A stretch of DNA of 22,702 nucleotides, from the IMG/VR virus record IMGVR_UViG_3300006052_000032, positions 1 to 22,702 of that record; one strand, given 5' to 3'. Positions 14,459 through 20,913 of this stretch are shown here, piece after piece (the stretch's first letter is position 1; each line of letters begins with the position of its first letter). Both the position numbers and the translations under genes were made by a program. Source of the DNA: a virus. Below the pieces are notes generated by a model. The model had not been told where the DNA came from and ran no database searches. It saw only the letters and a list, made by a program, of their open reading frames with translations.

Positions 14459-14497
14459 GGGGAAAAGCTGTGAATTGCGGGGAAAACCTGTGGATAA
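14459..14497. other. 20-bp direct repeat with DnaA box
   Basis: GGGGAAAAGCTGTGAATTG (14459-14477) and GGGGAAAACCTGTGGATAA (14479-14497) form a 20-bp-period repeat. The second copy ends in TGTGGATAA, the complement of the perfect DnaA box TTATCCACA; the first matches it in 7 of 9. This suggests host DnaA-assisted origin melting or regulation. The remaining bases to 14728 hold a TTGACA at 14640 without a good -10. Confidence 0.5.
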
Positions 14498-14728
14498 CTG
14501 GCCCTATTTCGGCGATCGGTATCGACCCGACCCTACCCTAGCGCTTTGGAGCGCTCGCGCCCTATAGGCCCTCTCCGTGCGTTATACGACGTGCGACCAC
14601 TAGGCGAACGAGGACGCAAATAAATCGGCTGCGAGGGGATTGACAGCCTTACCGGCCTGTATCGGGTGCTCTAGGATCGGATGGTCCAGAGTCTTGATGT
14701 TCTCTCAACCACTACCGGAGTCACTGAC

Positions 14729-14917
14729 ATGAGCACCGCACACCACATTCGCCTCGCCATGCGCGCCGCCGCGCGCCGTGGCGTGGATCCGTACAACTCG
14801 CACGACGGCTACGCGGCCGCGTTCCGGAAGCAAGAGCGCGACCGGCTGCGCCGCCTCTCCGAGCGCGACGCGAACCGCGAGCTGCACGCCGCCATCGCTC
14901 AGGGGGCGCAGTCATGA
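14729..14917 (+). CDS. Small early protein, hypothetical
   Basis: 62 residues. The frame is open 16 codons further left, but ATG 14729 has GGAG 8 bases upstream and is preferred. It begins MSTAHHIRLAMRAAARRGVD and is Arg/Ala-rich and helical (YAAAFRKQERDRLRRLSERD). No hydrophobic segment is present. It is the first gene of the rightward early operon, overlapping the next gene by ATGA. The function is unknown; high basic charge would suit nucleic-acid or protein binding. Confidence 0.65.
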   Translation: MSTAHHIRLAMRAAARRGVDPYNSHDGYAAAFRKQERDRLRRLSERDANRELHAAIAQGAQS

Positions 14918-15126
14918 AGCTCTACCGCCACAACTTCGATGCCGACACCTACGAGCTGATCGCCGAGGCCGCAGTCGGCAGCTCGGGCACCGACGGGCGA
15001 GGCGTCGACATGCTCACCGACCCCGACCGACAGGGGAATTGCTGGTCGGTTCGGTTGACGCGCGCCGAGGCTGAAGACTTGGCTCACGCGATCAGAATCA
15101 TGCTGCAGAAGGAACCGCGCCCATGA
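14914..15126 (+). CDS. Small early protein, hypothetical
   Basis: 70 residues from ATG 14914, coupled to the previous gene by ATGA and to the next in the same way. It begins MKLYRHNFDADTYELIAEAA and contains a Gly/Asp-rich middle (GSSGTDGRGVDMLTDPDRQG) and a C-terminal helix (TRAEAEDLAHAIRIMLQ). It looks like a compact alpha/beta domain. I cannot name a family. Small coupled genes of this sort at the start of an early operon often act on the host. Confidence 0.65.
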   Translation: MKLYRHNFDADTYELIAEAAVGSSGTDGRGVDMLTDPDRQGNCWSVRLTRAEAEDLAHAIRIMLQKEPRP

Positions 15127-15431
15127 ACCGCACCGACTACGCCGCCCGTGCCTCGCGCGCGCTCGCGATGGCAGAGGCGGAATCCGATCCGCGCGACAAG
15201 GCCGTATGGAAGGCCGCGGCGCGCGCGTGGGAACAGCTCGGCTCGCGTGCCGTCTCGCCGCTGACTGCCGATGGCGTGCGCTTGCAGCGCATGTACACGC
15301 TCCGCCGCGCGCTCGGGGCCGTGCGCACGGACGTACCGCCCGACGCCAGCTACGGGCCGGATGTCGAGTCCGAGGAACCCGTACAGGAGGTGAAGCAGGC
15401 CGCGCCCGCGGCCACGTCGATTGACTGGTAG
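15123..15431 (+). CDS. Small early protein, hypothetical
   Basis: 102 residues from ATG 15123 (ATGA overlap). The N-terminal about 65 residues are helical and Ala/Arg-rich (DYAARASRALAMAEAESDPR, KAVWKAAARAWEQLG). The C-terminal 35 are acidic and Pro/Glu-rich (ESEEPVQEVKQAAPAA) and probably disordered. No recognised domain. It is followed directly by the first double hairpin. Confidence 0.65.
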   Translation: MNRTDYAARASRALAMAEAESDPRDKAVWKAAARAWEQLGSRAVSPLTADGVRLQRMYTLRRALGAVRTDVPPDASYGPDVESEEPVQEVKQAAPAATSIDW

Positions 15432-15441
15432 TCGCCAGCGT

Positions 15442-15494
15442 CATGCCCGGGAGGCTAACAACTCCCGGGCATGGCGATGTCATCTACCGACATC
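15442..15494 (+). terminator. Double hairpin upstream of DUF932
   Basis: Hairpin A is a perfect 12-bp stem (CATGCCCGGGAG 15442-15453, CTCCCGGGCATG 15462-15473) with an 8-base loop. Hairpin B follows (GATGTC 15476-15481, GACATC 15489-15494). There is no T-run, so it may block or process transcripts instead of acting as a classical terminator. A second copy of the same arrangement lies after the DUF932 gene. The remaining gap to 15540 has only the TAGGAG ribosome-binding site. Confidence 0.6.
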
Positions 15495-15540
15495 ACGCGC
15501 GCCGCGGGCGGATCCGCGGCACTTGATAGGAGCTAACATC

Positions 15541-16659
15541 ATGTCGAACTTCAGCAACATGGCAATTTCTCGCGAATGGGCCACCCGTCCCGCCGACCAG
15601 CGGTTCACGTCGCTGACCGCACTGCAGGCCGCCACTCAGTTCACGCGGGACCACAGTGTCGAGCGCGTCATTTCCTCGAAGTCCCTCACCGCGGACGTGG
15701 AAGACGGCCAACTCGTTGTGAAGGGTCCGAGCGGGCAGGGTGCGCGCCCCTCGCATTGGGCATTCGGCCAGCTCGCCGGGCTCGCAGGAGCGCCGGCCGG
15801 CTACCTCCGGGATCTGCCCGACGCGCTCGCCGCCGACTGCCTGAACTACGGCCTGCAAGTGAACCGCGACGTACAGGACGTGAAAGTCCTTCTGTACAAG
15901 AACGGCGGGCCGGCTGAGATCCACGCGGCGAACGGTCCTAACTATGGGCGGATTTGGAACTCGAACATCGCGCAGGCCGCCGTAGAAGCGTTCGGCGACG
16001 GCCTAACGGGACGCTTCAAAATCCCCGGCGAGTTCGGCAAGCGTGTACCGATCACCGAGGCGAACACCACCCTGTACGCCAGCGATCGCGACATGGTGAT
16101 CTGTCTCGCGGACGAGTCGCGCATCACGGAAGTCCCGAACCGTCGCGACGGGAAGACGGGCGCACTGTCCACCGGCATCGCACTCGGAAACTCGGATGTC
16201 GGCGCGGGCCGGTATTGGATGGCGTACTTCGCTTTCGACTACATGTGCTGCAACCGGATCATCTGGGGAATGCGAGACGTGGAAGAGCTATCGTTCAAAC
16301 ACACGTCGAGCGCGCCGCACCGCTTCTTCCGTGAGGTGGTGCCGGCCATGCGCGAGATGGCACGCAGCACGGCGACGCTTTCGGAGTCGCTGATCGTCGC
16401 CGCGCAGAACGAGCGGATCGACAACCTTGAGAAATTCCTGACGTCGCGGAAGTTCACGCGGAGCCAAGTCTCCGGCATCAAGGCGGCCTACAAGTCGGAT
16501 GAGGGAGTCTCGCTCCCGACCGACTCTGAGGGAGTCACGTCCGCGTCGATCTGGGACGCGGTTGTGGCCGCCACGGCGTACGCGCGCTCGCTTCAGTATC
16601 AGGACGAGCGCGTCACGATCGAGCGTGAGGCGGGCCGGATCCTCCAACTCGCGGCCTGA
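15541..16659 (+). CDS. DUF932 family protein
   Basis: 372 residues. The frame extends 40 codons upstream, but ATG 15541 is right because AGGAG lies 9 bases before it and the upstream part is the hairpin region. Recognisable DUF932 features: SHWAFGQLAGLAGAPAGYLR (residues 76-95), then a long beta/alpha region with GRIWNSNIAQAA, LYASDRDMVICLAD and GIALGNSDVGAGRYWMAYFA, and F-x-Y-M-C-C-N-R-I-I-W-G in the centre. DUF932 proteins are widespread in phages and plasmids, and their biochemistry is unclear. This copy is bracketed by a repeated double hairpin, which suggests it is expressed as its own unit. Confidence 0.85.
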   Translation: MSNFSNMAISREWATRPADQRFTSLTALQAATQFTRDHSVERVISSKSLTADVEDGQLVVKGPSGQGARPSHWAFGQLAGLAGAPAGYLRDLPDALAADCLNYGLQVNRDVQDVKVLLYKNGGPAEIHAANGPNYGRIWNSNIAQAAVEAFGDGLTGRFKIPGEFGKRVPITEANTTLYASDRDMVICLADESRITEVPNRRDGKTGALSTGIALGNSDVGAGRYWMAYFAFDYMCCNRIIWGMRDVEELSFKHTSSAPHRFFREVVPAMREMARSTATLSESLIVAAQNERIDNLEKFLTSRKFTRSQVSGIKAAYKSDEGVSLPTDSEGVTSASIWDAVVAATAYARSLQYQDERVTIEREAGRILQLAA

Positions 16660-16670
16660 GACGGCGGCGT

Positions 16671-16720
16671 CATGCCCGGGCGCCCACGGCCCGGGCATGG
16701 CGATGCCGTCTCGGCATCGC
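16671..16720 (+). terminator. Double hairpin downstream of DUF932
   Basis: Hairpin A is an 11-bp stem (CATGCCCGGGC 16671-16681, GCCCGGGCATG 16689-16699, 7-base loop). Hairpin B is a 9-bp stem with a 3-base loop (16700-16708 with 16712-16720). Outer flanks GCGT and GCGATG are shared with the copy before DUF932. It lacks a T-run and resembles an RNA processing, stabilising or attenuating element. Confidence 0.6.
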
Positions 16721-16736
16721 TTGCCCGGAGACACTC

Positions 16737-16940
16737 ATGCGCCCCGTCCGACTGTTCCTCGACCAGTACGGTAACCGATTCCACGCCCGGACCGTCCGCG
16801 AGCTGCGCGCCCAGATTGGGAACGGCAGCTCGCGCGTGTCGCTCATGTACCGCGACCTTCCCGACGGCTCGGCCGCCCGGATCGGCTACGTGATCGGCGA
16901 CCATTGGCTCACGGCCTACGTGCCCGAGGTGCGCCTGTGA
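16737..16940 (+). CDS. Small early protein, hypothetical
   Basis: 67 residues from ATG 16737, with GGAG 8 bases upstream. Begins MRPVRLFLDQYGNRFHARTV and continues with a probable beta hairpin (RVSLMYRDLPDGSAARIGYV) and YVIGDHWLTAYVPEVRL, giving a small beta-rich fold. No family recognised. It ends with GTGA, overlapping the following gene. Confidence 0.65.
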   Translation: MRPVRLFLDQYGNRFHARTVRELRAQIGNGSSRVSLMYRDLPDGSAARIGYVIGDHWLTAYVPEVRL

Positions 16941-17155
16941 GCGCCTACGGCGCCCTCCCGGCCGCCGACCGGGATTACCTGACCGGACTCCTCGCCGAGC
17001 GCCGACAGGCTCTCAGGGACGCTCTACGGCGCCTTCCGAGGGCCGCCGGGCTCGCCCGGACCCGCGTCGAGGTGGAGGAGGATCGCTTGTCGCGCGTGAT
17101 CGCCGCGCTTCGAGCTGACGCGCCGCAGATCTACGGGCAGGAGGTGCGCGCCTGA
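16937..17155 (+). CDS. Small early protein, hypothetical
   Basis: 72 residues. I take GTG 16937, which overlaps the previous stop as GTGA, over the longer open frame from 16904. The product is Arg/Ala/Leu-rich and mostly helical (YLTGLLAERRQALRDALRRL, RVEVEEDRLSRVIAALRAD), suggesting a coiled-coil or helical bundle. No domain recognised. It is the last gene of the rightward early operon and is followed by a strong GC hairpin. Confidence 0.6.
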   Translation: MSAYGALPAADRDYLTGLLAERRQALRDALRRLPRAAGLARTRVEVEEDRLSRVIAALRADAPQIYGQEVRA

Positions 17156-17175
17156 GGCCCCGCCCGCCACGGCTT

Positions 17176-17204
17176 GCCGGCCGCCTCGCCCCGGGGCGGC
17201 CGGC
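17176..17204 (+). terminator. GC-rich terminator-like hairpin
   Basis: A perfect, all-GC 10-bp stem (GCCGGCCGCC 17176-17185, GGCGGCCGGC 17195-17204) with a 9-base loop lies 20 bases after the last rightward early gene. There is no T-run immediately after, though a T6 run occurs at 17298-17303. Likely blocks read-through into the iteron region; it could work in both directions. Confidence 0.5.
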
Positions 17205-17208
17205 CTTG

Positions 17209-17268
17209 CCGCGCTGCACCATGTTGCGGTGCAATATGTTGCGCCGCACAATGCTGCGGCGCACAACG
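17209..17268. repeat. 15-bp iterons, four tandem copies
   Basis: Units begin at 17209, 17224, 17239 and 17254. Units 2 to 4 follow YTGCGSYGCAMWAYG closely (TTGCGGTGCAATATG, TTGCGCCGCACAATG, CTGCGGCGCACAACG); unit 1 (CCGCGCTGCACCATG) is more divergent. Each contains a half-palindromic TGCG/CGCA core. Fixed 15-bp spacing suggests cooperative protein binding, as at iteron origins. Confidence 0.65.
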
Positions 17269-17327
17269 CCCCGGCCCGGGGTGGTGATCTGGTGTGGTTT
17301 TTTCGCCGCCTCGCCTCGAAGTCGGCT

Positions 17328-17395
17328 GTAAGATCATTTTCCAGATCGCCGCGGTAAGTTCACTTTCCGGATCGCGCGGTAAGATCACTTTCCGG
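17328..17395. repeat. 25-26 bp direct repeats, three copies
   Basis: Units start at 17328, 17354 and 17379: GTAAGATCATTTTCCAGATC, GTAAGTTCACTTTCCGGATC and GTAAGATCACTTTCCGG. The conserved core is GTAAG-W-TCAYTTTCC. The third unit ends just before the 9-bp iterons. This could be a regulator or initiator array; insertion-sequence subterminal repeats are the alternative, but no transposase gene is present. Confidence 0.65.
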
Positions 17396-17400
17396 GGGCT

Positions 17401-17561
17401 GTGCTAACCGTGCTATCTGAAACATGCCCAACCTTCTCTGTACTGTACTGTACCCACTGCGCCCTGTATTAAACCCCATATATGCCCTACTCTATCCGCC
17501 CCTTCCTTTGTTCCCCATCCCTTTCTAGTAAAAAGGTTAGCACAGATAGCACGGTTAGCTA
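17401..17561. repeat. Inverted pair of 9-bp iteron clusters around an AT-richer core
   Basis: Left cluster GTGCTAACC GTGCTATCT (17401-17418) faces right. Right cluster GGTTAGCAC AGATAGCAC GGTTAGCTA (17535-17561) is the same motif in reverse. Together they make a perfect 17-bp inverted repeat (17403-17419 with 17543-17559). The 116-bp core is lower in GC than its surroundings, includes CTGTACTGTACTGTAC and is pyrimidine-rich on the plus strand. The rest of 17156-17563 holds no supportable gene. Confidence 0.7.
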
Positions 17562-17563
17562 AG

Positions 17564-19837
17564 TCACTGGTGTGACCAGAGATATTTCTGTGCCGACTCC
17601 GTGCCAACCGCGGTTCGTGTTCTAACCTTTGAATATCCGAGCTTGCGCAGTATTTTCGCGACGCGCATTTCCGTGGACCGATTTATCTGCTTTTCCTCAA
17701 TTCCGATGGCGATCGCCGCGTCGCGGGTCGAAAAGAGGCCAACCTGAGCTGACCTTGCTGACCTGATCCACTGATTCTGCGCCCATAGTTGGACAGACTC
17801 CTCCCACGCATCTTCAATCAAGAACTGGTCATGCTCGGCCGGCGCCAACTCGCTCACCTCACGCCACACGATGCCGTCTCTTCTAAACAACATCGCCCCT
17901 TCCGCCCAGAGCTGATCCTTGTCCCGGGCGATCGCCTCGACGTCAATCTGGCCCACCCGGATTGGCAACCACCGCCGGTTGCCGGTCTCGTCGTCAAGGA
18001 ACTCCTGATCGTTGGTCGTGCCAATGAAGACGCACCGCCGGTCGTGGGTCTGCGACCGCTCTTGATACTTCGGGGTCCACGTGTCGGCCCGCTCGCTGAT
18101 GAACTTCTTGATCTCGGTCTTATCGCGCGTGTGGAGCCCGGTCAGCTCGGCGATCTCCACCACCACCTTGCCCAAGATCTGCCGGCCGCGCTCGTCGTGC
18201 TTCAGCGCGAGGTCCAGCGTCGTGTAGGCCGCCCGGAAGGGGGCCATCGCCTCGATCCCCCTGGTCTTCCCCACCCCCTGACCGCCGACGAGGATCGGCA
18301 CCATGTCGCACTGGATCCCGGGCACGAGCAACCGCCCGGCGAGCGCCGTCCAGAGGTACTTCGAGACCGCCCACGTGTACGAGCCAAAGCTCGCCCCGCA
18401 GTACCGGTCGAGGAACCCCTCCACGCGCGCCACCCCGTCCCATTCGAGCCTAGAGAGCCACGTCCGTGCGCTATCGAAGGAGTTCTCCCGGGCCACCCGG
18501 CGCACCGCCCGGCGCATCAGGTCCACCCCCACGGCTTTGAAGCCGGCGTGTTCGAGCGCGATGATCGCCCGGGTGTAGAAGTCGTCGTCCGCCACGGGTT
18601 GCCACGGTTCGGCCCCCGCCGGCGCTTCCCACCCGCAGAACATCTCGTTCCCGTAGAACTCATCGAACCCGAGCCGATACCAGAACCCCGGTGTGGCGAG
18701 TGCACGGACGACGTTCTCCGTGTTGATGCGGTACCCCGAGCGGTCCCGGCGGAGGTAGTAGGGCGAATCCCTGTCGCCCCACGCCGGCGGTGCGCTACCA
18801 TTCGCGCCGCTCCCCTGTCCCGCGGCGCCCCCCGCCGTCGTGACAACGGCCGGTGTCATCGGCCCGGCCGAGGGGAGCGCCAGCGTCGGCAGCGCCTCGA
18901 AGTCCCCTGCTACCGCTTCCTGCCAGCCGATCGCTTCGAGGAACTGCTCATCCGTCCGCCCGGCGCAGTGCGCGTGGAGGCAGCGGAAGTGGCCTTGCTC
19001 GAACCCTCCGGTGCCGGGCGCGAAATACGACGTCTCGCTCGTCCCGGAGTCCCCGGTGTGCTCGTCCTGCCACGGGCAGTAAATGTCGAGCCCGCCGTCG
19101 CGGCGCTCGTCGCGGACCCATCCGCGCGCTTTGAGCCAATCCCTGACAGAATCCTCTCCACGAGCCACGGAGGAAGGAGGTACACCGTTCCGCGCGTCGC
19201 TGGTTTGTCGTATTCGAGCGGTACGCCCCTCAACGACAGCCCCCCCGATCGCGGCCCAGAAGGCTTCGAGCGCCTCGTGCTGTACCTCGGGGATTTCGTC
19301 CGGGAGACCACGCTCGAAGCCGTAACGTCCGCCCTTGGGGTGTCGCCCGGCGATAAGGATCTGTTGACCATCGCCGAGAAGTTCAACCGCACCAGAGGGC
19401 TGTACGACAATTCTTTTGGACAGTGGAGTACTGCATCGGAACAGAAGGGCGACACGATGAGCTCCAGCCCGCACGCGCACCGGTAAGGCACCGAGATGCT
19501 CGTATGCAAGAATTCGGATCCGGTTGACGGCTTCGAGGTCTTCGCAGTCGATGTCGATCGCCCGCACCGTTCGAGTGATGAGACAAATCCCGTAGTCGCC
19601 TTCGCGCGACCATGCTTCGATCTGGCGGTCTGATGCGCGGTAAGTGGGCCATTCTGCAATCCCGACGACTTTCCGGTCGGCGTCGTAGCGCGAGGGGATT
19701 TTGCCGAGCGTCGTGAGTTTACTTTTCGCACTGATCTGTGCCTCCGGGTTAGAGACTACTGGTAAGAGGTCGTCCCCGAGCCCAAGGACGAGTGACCAAT
19801 GAGCCCATTCTTCGGGGCTCGCGCCGTGACGCGGCAC
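17564..19837 (-). CDS. Primase-helicase (prim-pol domain plus VirE-type P-loop domain)
   Basis: 757 residues from GTG 19837, with GAGG (containing the upstream stop) about 6 bases before; the open frame extends 54 codons further but overlaps the regulator and has no start support. Residues about 40-170 form an archaeo-eukaryotic prim-pol domain: GKIPS, W-x-AsD, catalytic AIDID (Asp 95/97) and a late His 166 (IAGRHPKGGRYG). Next is a zinc-type segment (CPWQDEH at 254-260, CLHAHC at 286-291). The C-terminus is a virulence-associated E P-loop ATPase: GGQGVGKT (518-525), VVVEIAEL (558-565) and FIGTTND (604-610). It would prime and unwind DNA at the phage origin. Confidence 0.88.
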   Translation of the reverse strand: MPRHGASPEEWAHWSLVLGLGDDLLPVVSNPEAQISAKSKLTTLGKIPSRYDADRKVVGIAEWPTYRASDRQIEAWSREGDYGICLITRTVRAIDIDCEDLEAVNRIRILAYEHLGALPVRVRAGAHRVALLFRCSTPLSKRIVVQPSGAVELLGDGQQILIAGRHPKGGRYGFERGLPDEIPEVQHEALEAFWAAIGGAVVEGRTARIRQTSDARNGVPPSSVARGEDSVRDWLKARGWVRDERRDGGLDIYCPWQDEHTGDSGTSETSYFAPGTGGFEQGHFRCLHAHCAGRTDEQFLEAIGWQEAVAGDFEALPTLALPSAGPMTPAVVTTAGGAAGQGSGANGSAPPAWGDRDSPYYLRRDRSGYRINTENVVRALATPGFWYRLGFDEFYGNEMFCGWEAPAGAEPWQPVADDDFYTRAIIALEHAGFKAVGVDLMRRAVRRVARENSFDSARTWLSRLEWDGVARVEGFLDRYCGASFGSYTWAVSKYLWTALAGRLLVPGIQCDMVPILVGGQGVGKTRGIEAMAPFRAAYTTLDLALKHDERGRQILGKVVVEIAELTGLHTRDKTEIKKFISERADTWTPKYQERSQTHDRRCVFIGTTNDQEFLDDETGNRRWLPIRVGQIDVEAIARDKDQLWAEGAMLFRRDGIVWREVSELAPAEHDQFLIEDAWEESVQLWAQNQWIRSARSAQVGLFSTRDAAIAIGIEEKQINRSTEMRVAKILRKLGYSKVRTRTAVGTESAQKYLWSHQ

Positions 19838-19845
19838 GGGGCGCC

Positions 19846-20100
19846 TCAGTGCTTGACGTCGAGATAACCGGCCTTGAGCCGGAGCATCCGTTCGATGTCG
19901 CGCGCGAGAACCTCCCCGATGTTGCGCCGCGGATTCGGCCCCGCGCAGGCGATGAGGAACGTGACCGAGTGCGCGCACTGGCGCGCGAGTTCCGACCACG
20001 AGCCGTACTGCTTTGCAAGTTCGCGAAGGTTATCGACTCGTGTCTGCCGCAGCTCCTCGATCGCTTCGTACTTCGCGGCGCGGTCTCTTTTCGTGAGCAT
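19846..20100 (-). CDS. Cro/CI-like helix-turn-helix regulator
   Basis: 84 residues. ATG 20100 has CGGAG 8 bases upstream and is preferred to an upstream ATG at 20217 inside the opposite gene. Residues 21-83 follow the phage repressor/Cro HTH pattern: RVDNLRELAKQYGSWSELAR (helices 1-2), CAHSVTFLIACA (recognition helix region), then NIGEVLARDIERMLRLKAGY ending LDVKH, as in 'IGe.lAR.iE..l.lp.gwlD'. The recognition helix is unusual, with Cys and His. It precedes primase by 8 bp and faces the rightward operon across a 92-bp promoter region, so it probably controls both and itself. Confidence 0.7.
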   Translation of the reverse strand: MLTKRDRAAKYEAIEELRQTRVDNLRELAKQYGSWSELARQCAHSVTFLIACAGPNPRRNIGEVLARDIERMLRLKAGYLDVKH

Positions 20101-20192
20101 CGATTTTTCTCCGTGGCCCTGTTGACACAATGAGGCAAGTGGGCCAACAATGTATTTGACCGCCCCCACAAACTCAAGCACGGAGAAATTCA
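20101..20192. promoter_or_regulatory. Divergent promoter/operator region
   Basis: Plus strand: TTGACA (20122-20127), 18-base spacer, AACAAT (20146-20151). Minus strand: TTGAGT (20177-20172), 17-base spacer, TACATT (20154-20149). ACAATG repeats at 20127 and 20147, two helical turns apart, and may be operator half-sites. Both leaders carry the same ribosome-binding stretch, CACGGAGAAA, giving a 10-bp inverted repeat (20106-20115 with 20179-20188). Confidence 0.45.
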
Positions 20193-20738
20193 ATGGCGCT
20201 GGAAGACGTAATTGCAAAGCTCGCGCGGAGCATTGACCATTTGGACGAAACCCTGAATCGAATGCTGAAACCGCCGGCGCTCGTCTCGTTGGAACAGTTC
20301 GAGAACGGGAGGCCGGAGGATCTCACCCCCGGACCAGTCACTCAAGCGCCGCCGCACACGGGCACCGAAGGCGCTCCGCTCACACCCGGTCCGGTGCCCG
20401 CAGCGCCGCCCGCCGCCACCGCACCGCGCCGCGGTCGACCGCCGAAGAATTCTCAGCCCATGCCCGCCGAGGCGATCCAGAAGCTGACCGAACAGCCGAA
20501 GGCCGCAGACCCCGACACCGTGCTCGCGATCCCGCCGGCCGAGGCCGCTGCTGCAGAGCAGCAAAAGGAAGTCGAGTACGAGGAGGTGCGGCAGTTGATC
20601 CTCGCCACGGCGAAGGAGAAGGGTCACAACGTCGCCCGCGGCGTGCTCGCAAAGTTCGGCGCGAAGGTGGGAACCGATCTCAAGAAGGAGCAGTACCGTG
20701 ACGCACGAGATGCTTTCATCGCCGCCCGCGCCGGGTGA
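20193..20738 (+). CDS. Early protein with AT-hook-like motif
   Basis: 181 residues from ATG 20193, with GGAG 7 bases upstream. Short N-terminal helix (VIAKLARSIDHLDETLNRML), then a long Pro/Ala/Thr linker (about 40-110) containing RRGRPPK (79-85), an AT-hook-like DNA minor-groove motif. The C-terminal about 55 residues form a small helical domain (EYEEVRQLILATAKEKGHNV, RGVLAKFGAKVG, EQYRDARDAF), a pattern seen in phage replication-region proteins. It opens the rightward replication operon. DNA binding is likely, exact role unknown. Confidence 0.65.
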   Translation: MALEDVIAKLARSIDHLDETLNRMLKPPALVSLEQFENGRPEDLTPGPVTQAPPHTGTEGAPLTPGPVPAAPPAATAPRRGRPPKNSQPMPAEAIQKLTEQPKAADPDTVLAIPPAEAAAAEQQKEVEYEEVRQLILATAKEKGHNVARGVLAKFGAKVGTDLKKEQYRDARDAFIAARAG

Positions 20739-20913
20739 GCTGATGGAGGAGCGGCCGCCCTCGGTCGATCTCCTCCTCTCGCGGCTTCGCGCCGCAACGT
20801 GGCTCGTCGCCGAAGTCATGATGGACGGGGGCGACGAGATGGATCAGAGAATCGCGTGGCACGCGCTCGATTCCGCGTGGGCTGATCTCATGAAGCACAG
20901 GGGGAAGATATGA
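20698..20913 (+). CDS. Small hypothetical protein in replication operon
   Basis: 71 residues from GTG 20698, chosen because AAGGAG lies 7 bases upstream; it overlaps the previous gene by 41 bp. ATG 20743 after that gene's stop is an alternative. Begins MTHEMLSSPPAPGELMEERP and continues as an amphipathic helical segment (VDLLLSRLRAATWLVAEVMM, DQRIAWHALDSAWADLMKH). No recognised family. It ends in ATGA shared with the nuclease gene, so it is probably co-translated. Confidence 0.55.
   Translation: MTHEMLSSPPAPGELMEERPPSVDLLLSRLRAATWLVAEVMMDGGDEMDQRIAWHALDSAWADLMKHRGKI

Noticed and set aside
14640-14645. Perfect TTGACA before the early operon
   Set aside because: No acceptable -10 hexamer lies 15-19 bases downstream, so I do not call a promoter there.
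17478-17525. G-run cluster on the minus strand as a G-quadruplex
   Set aside because: Runs are separated by loops of about 10 bases and one run is split, so stability is doubtful.
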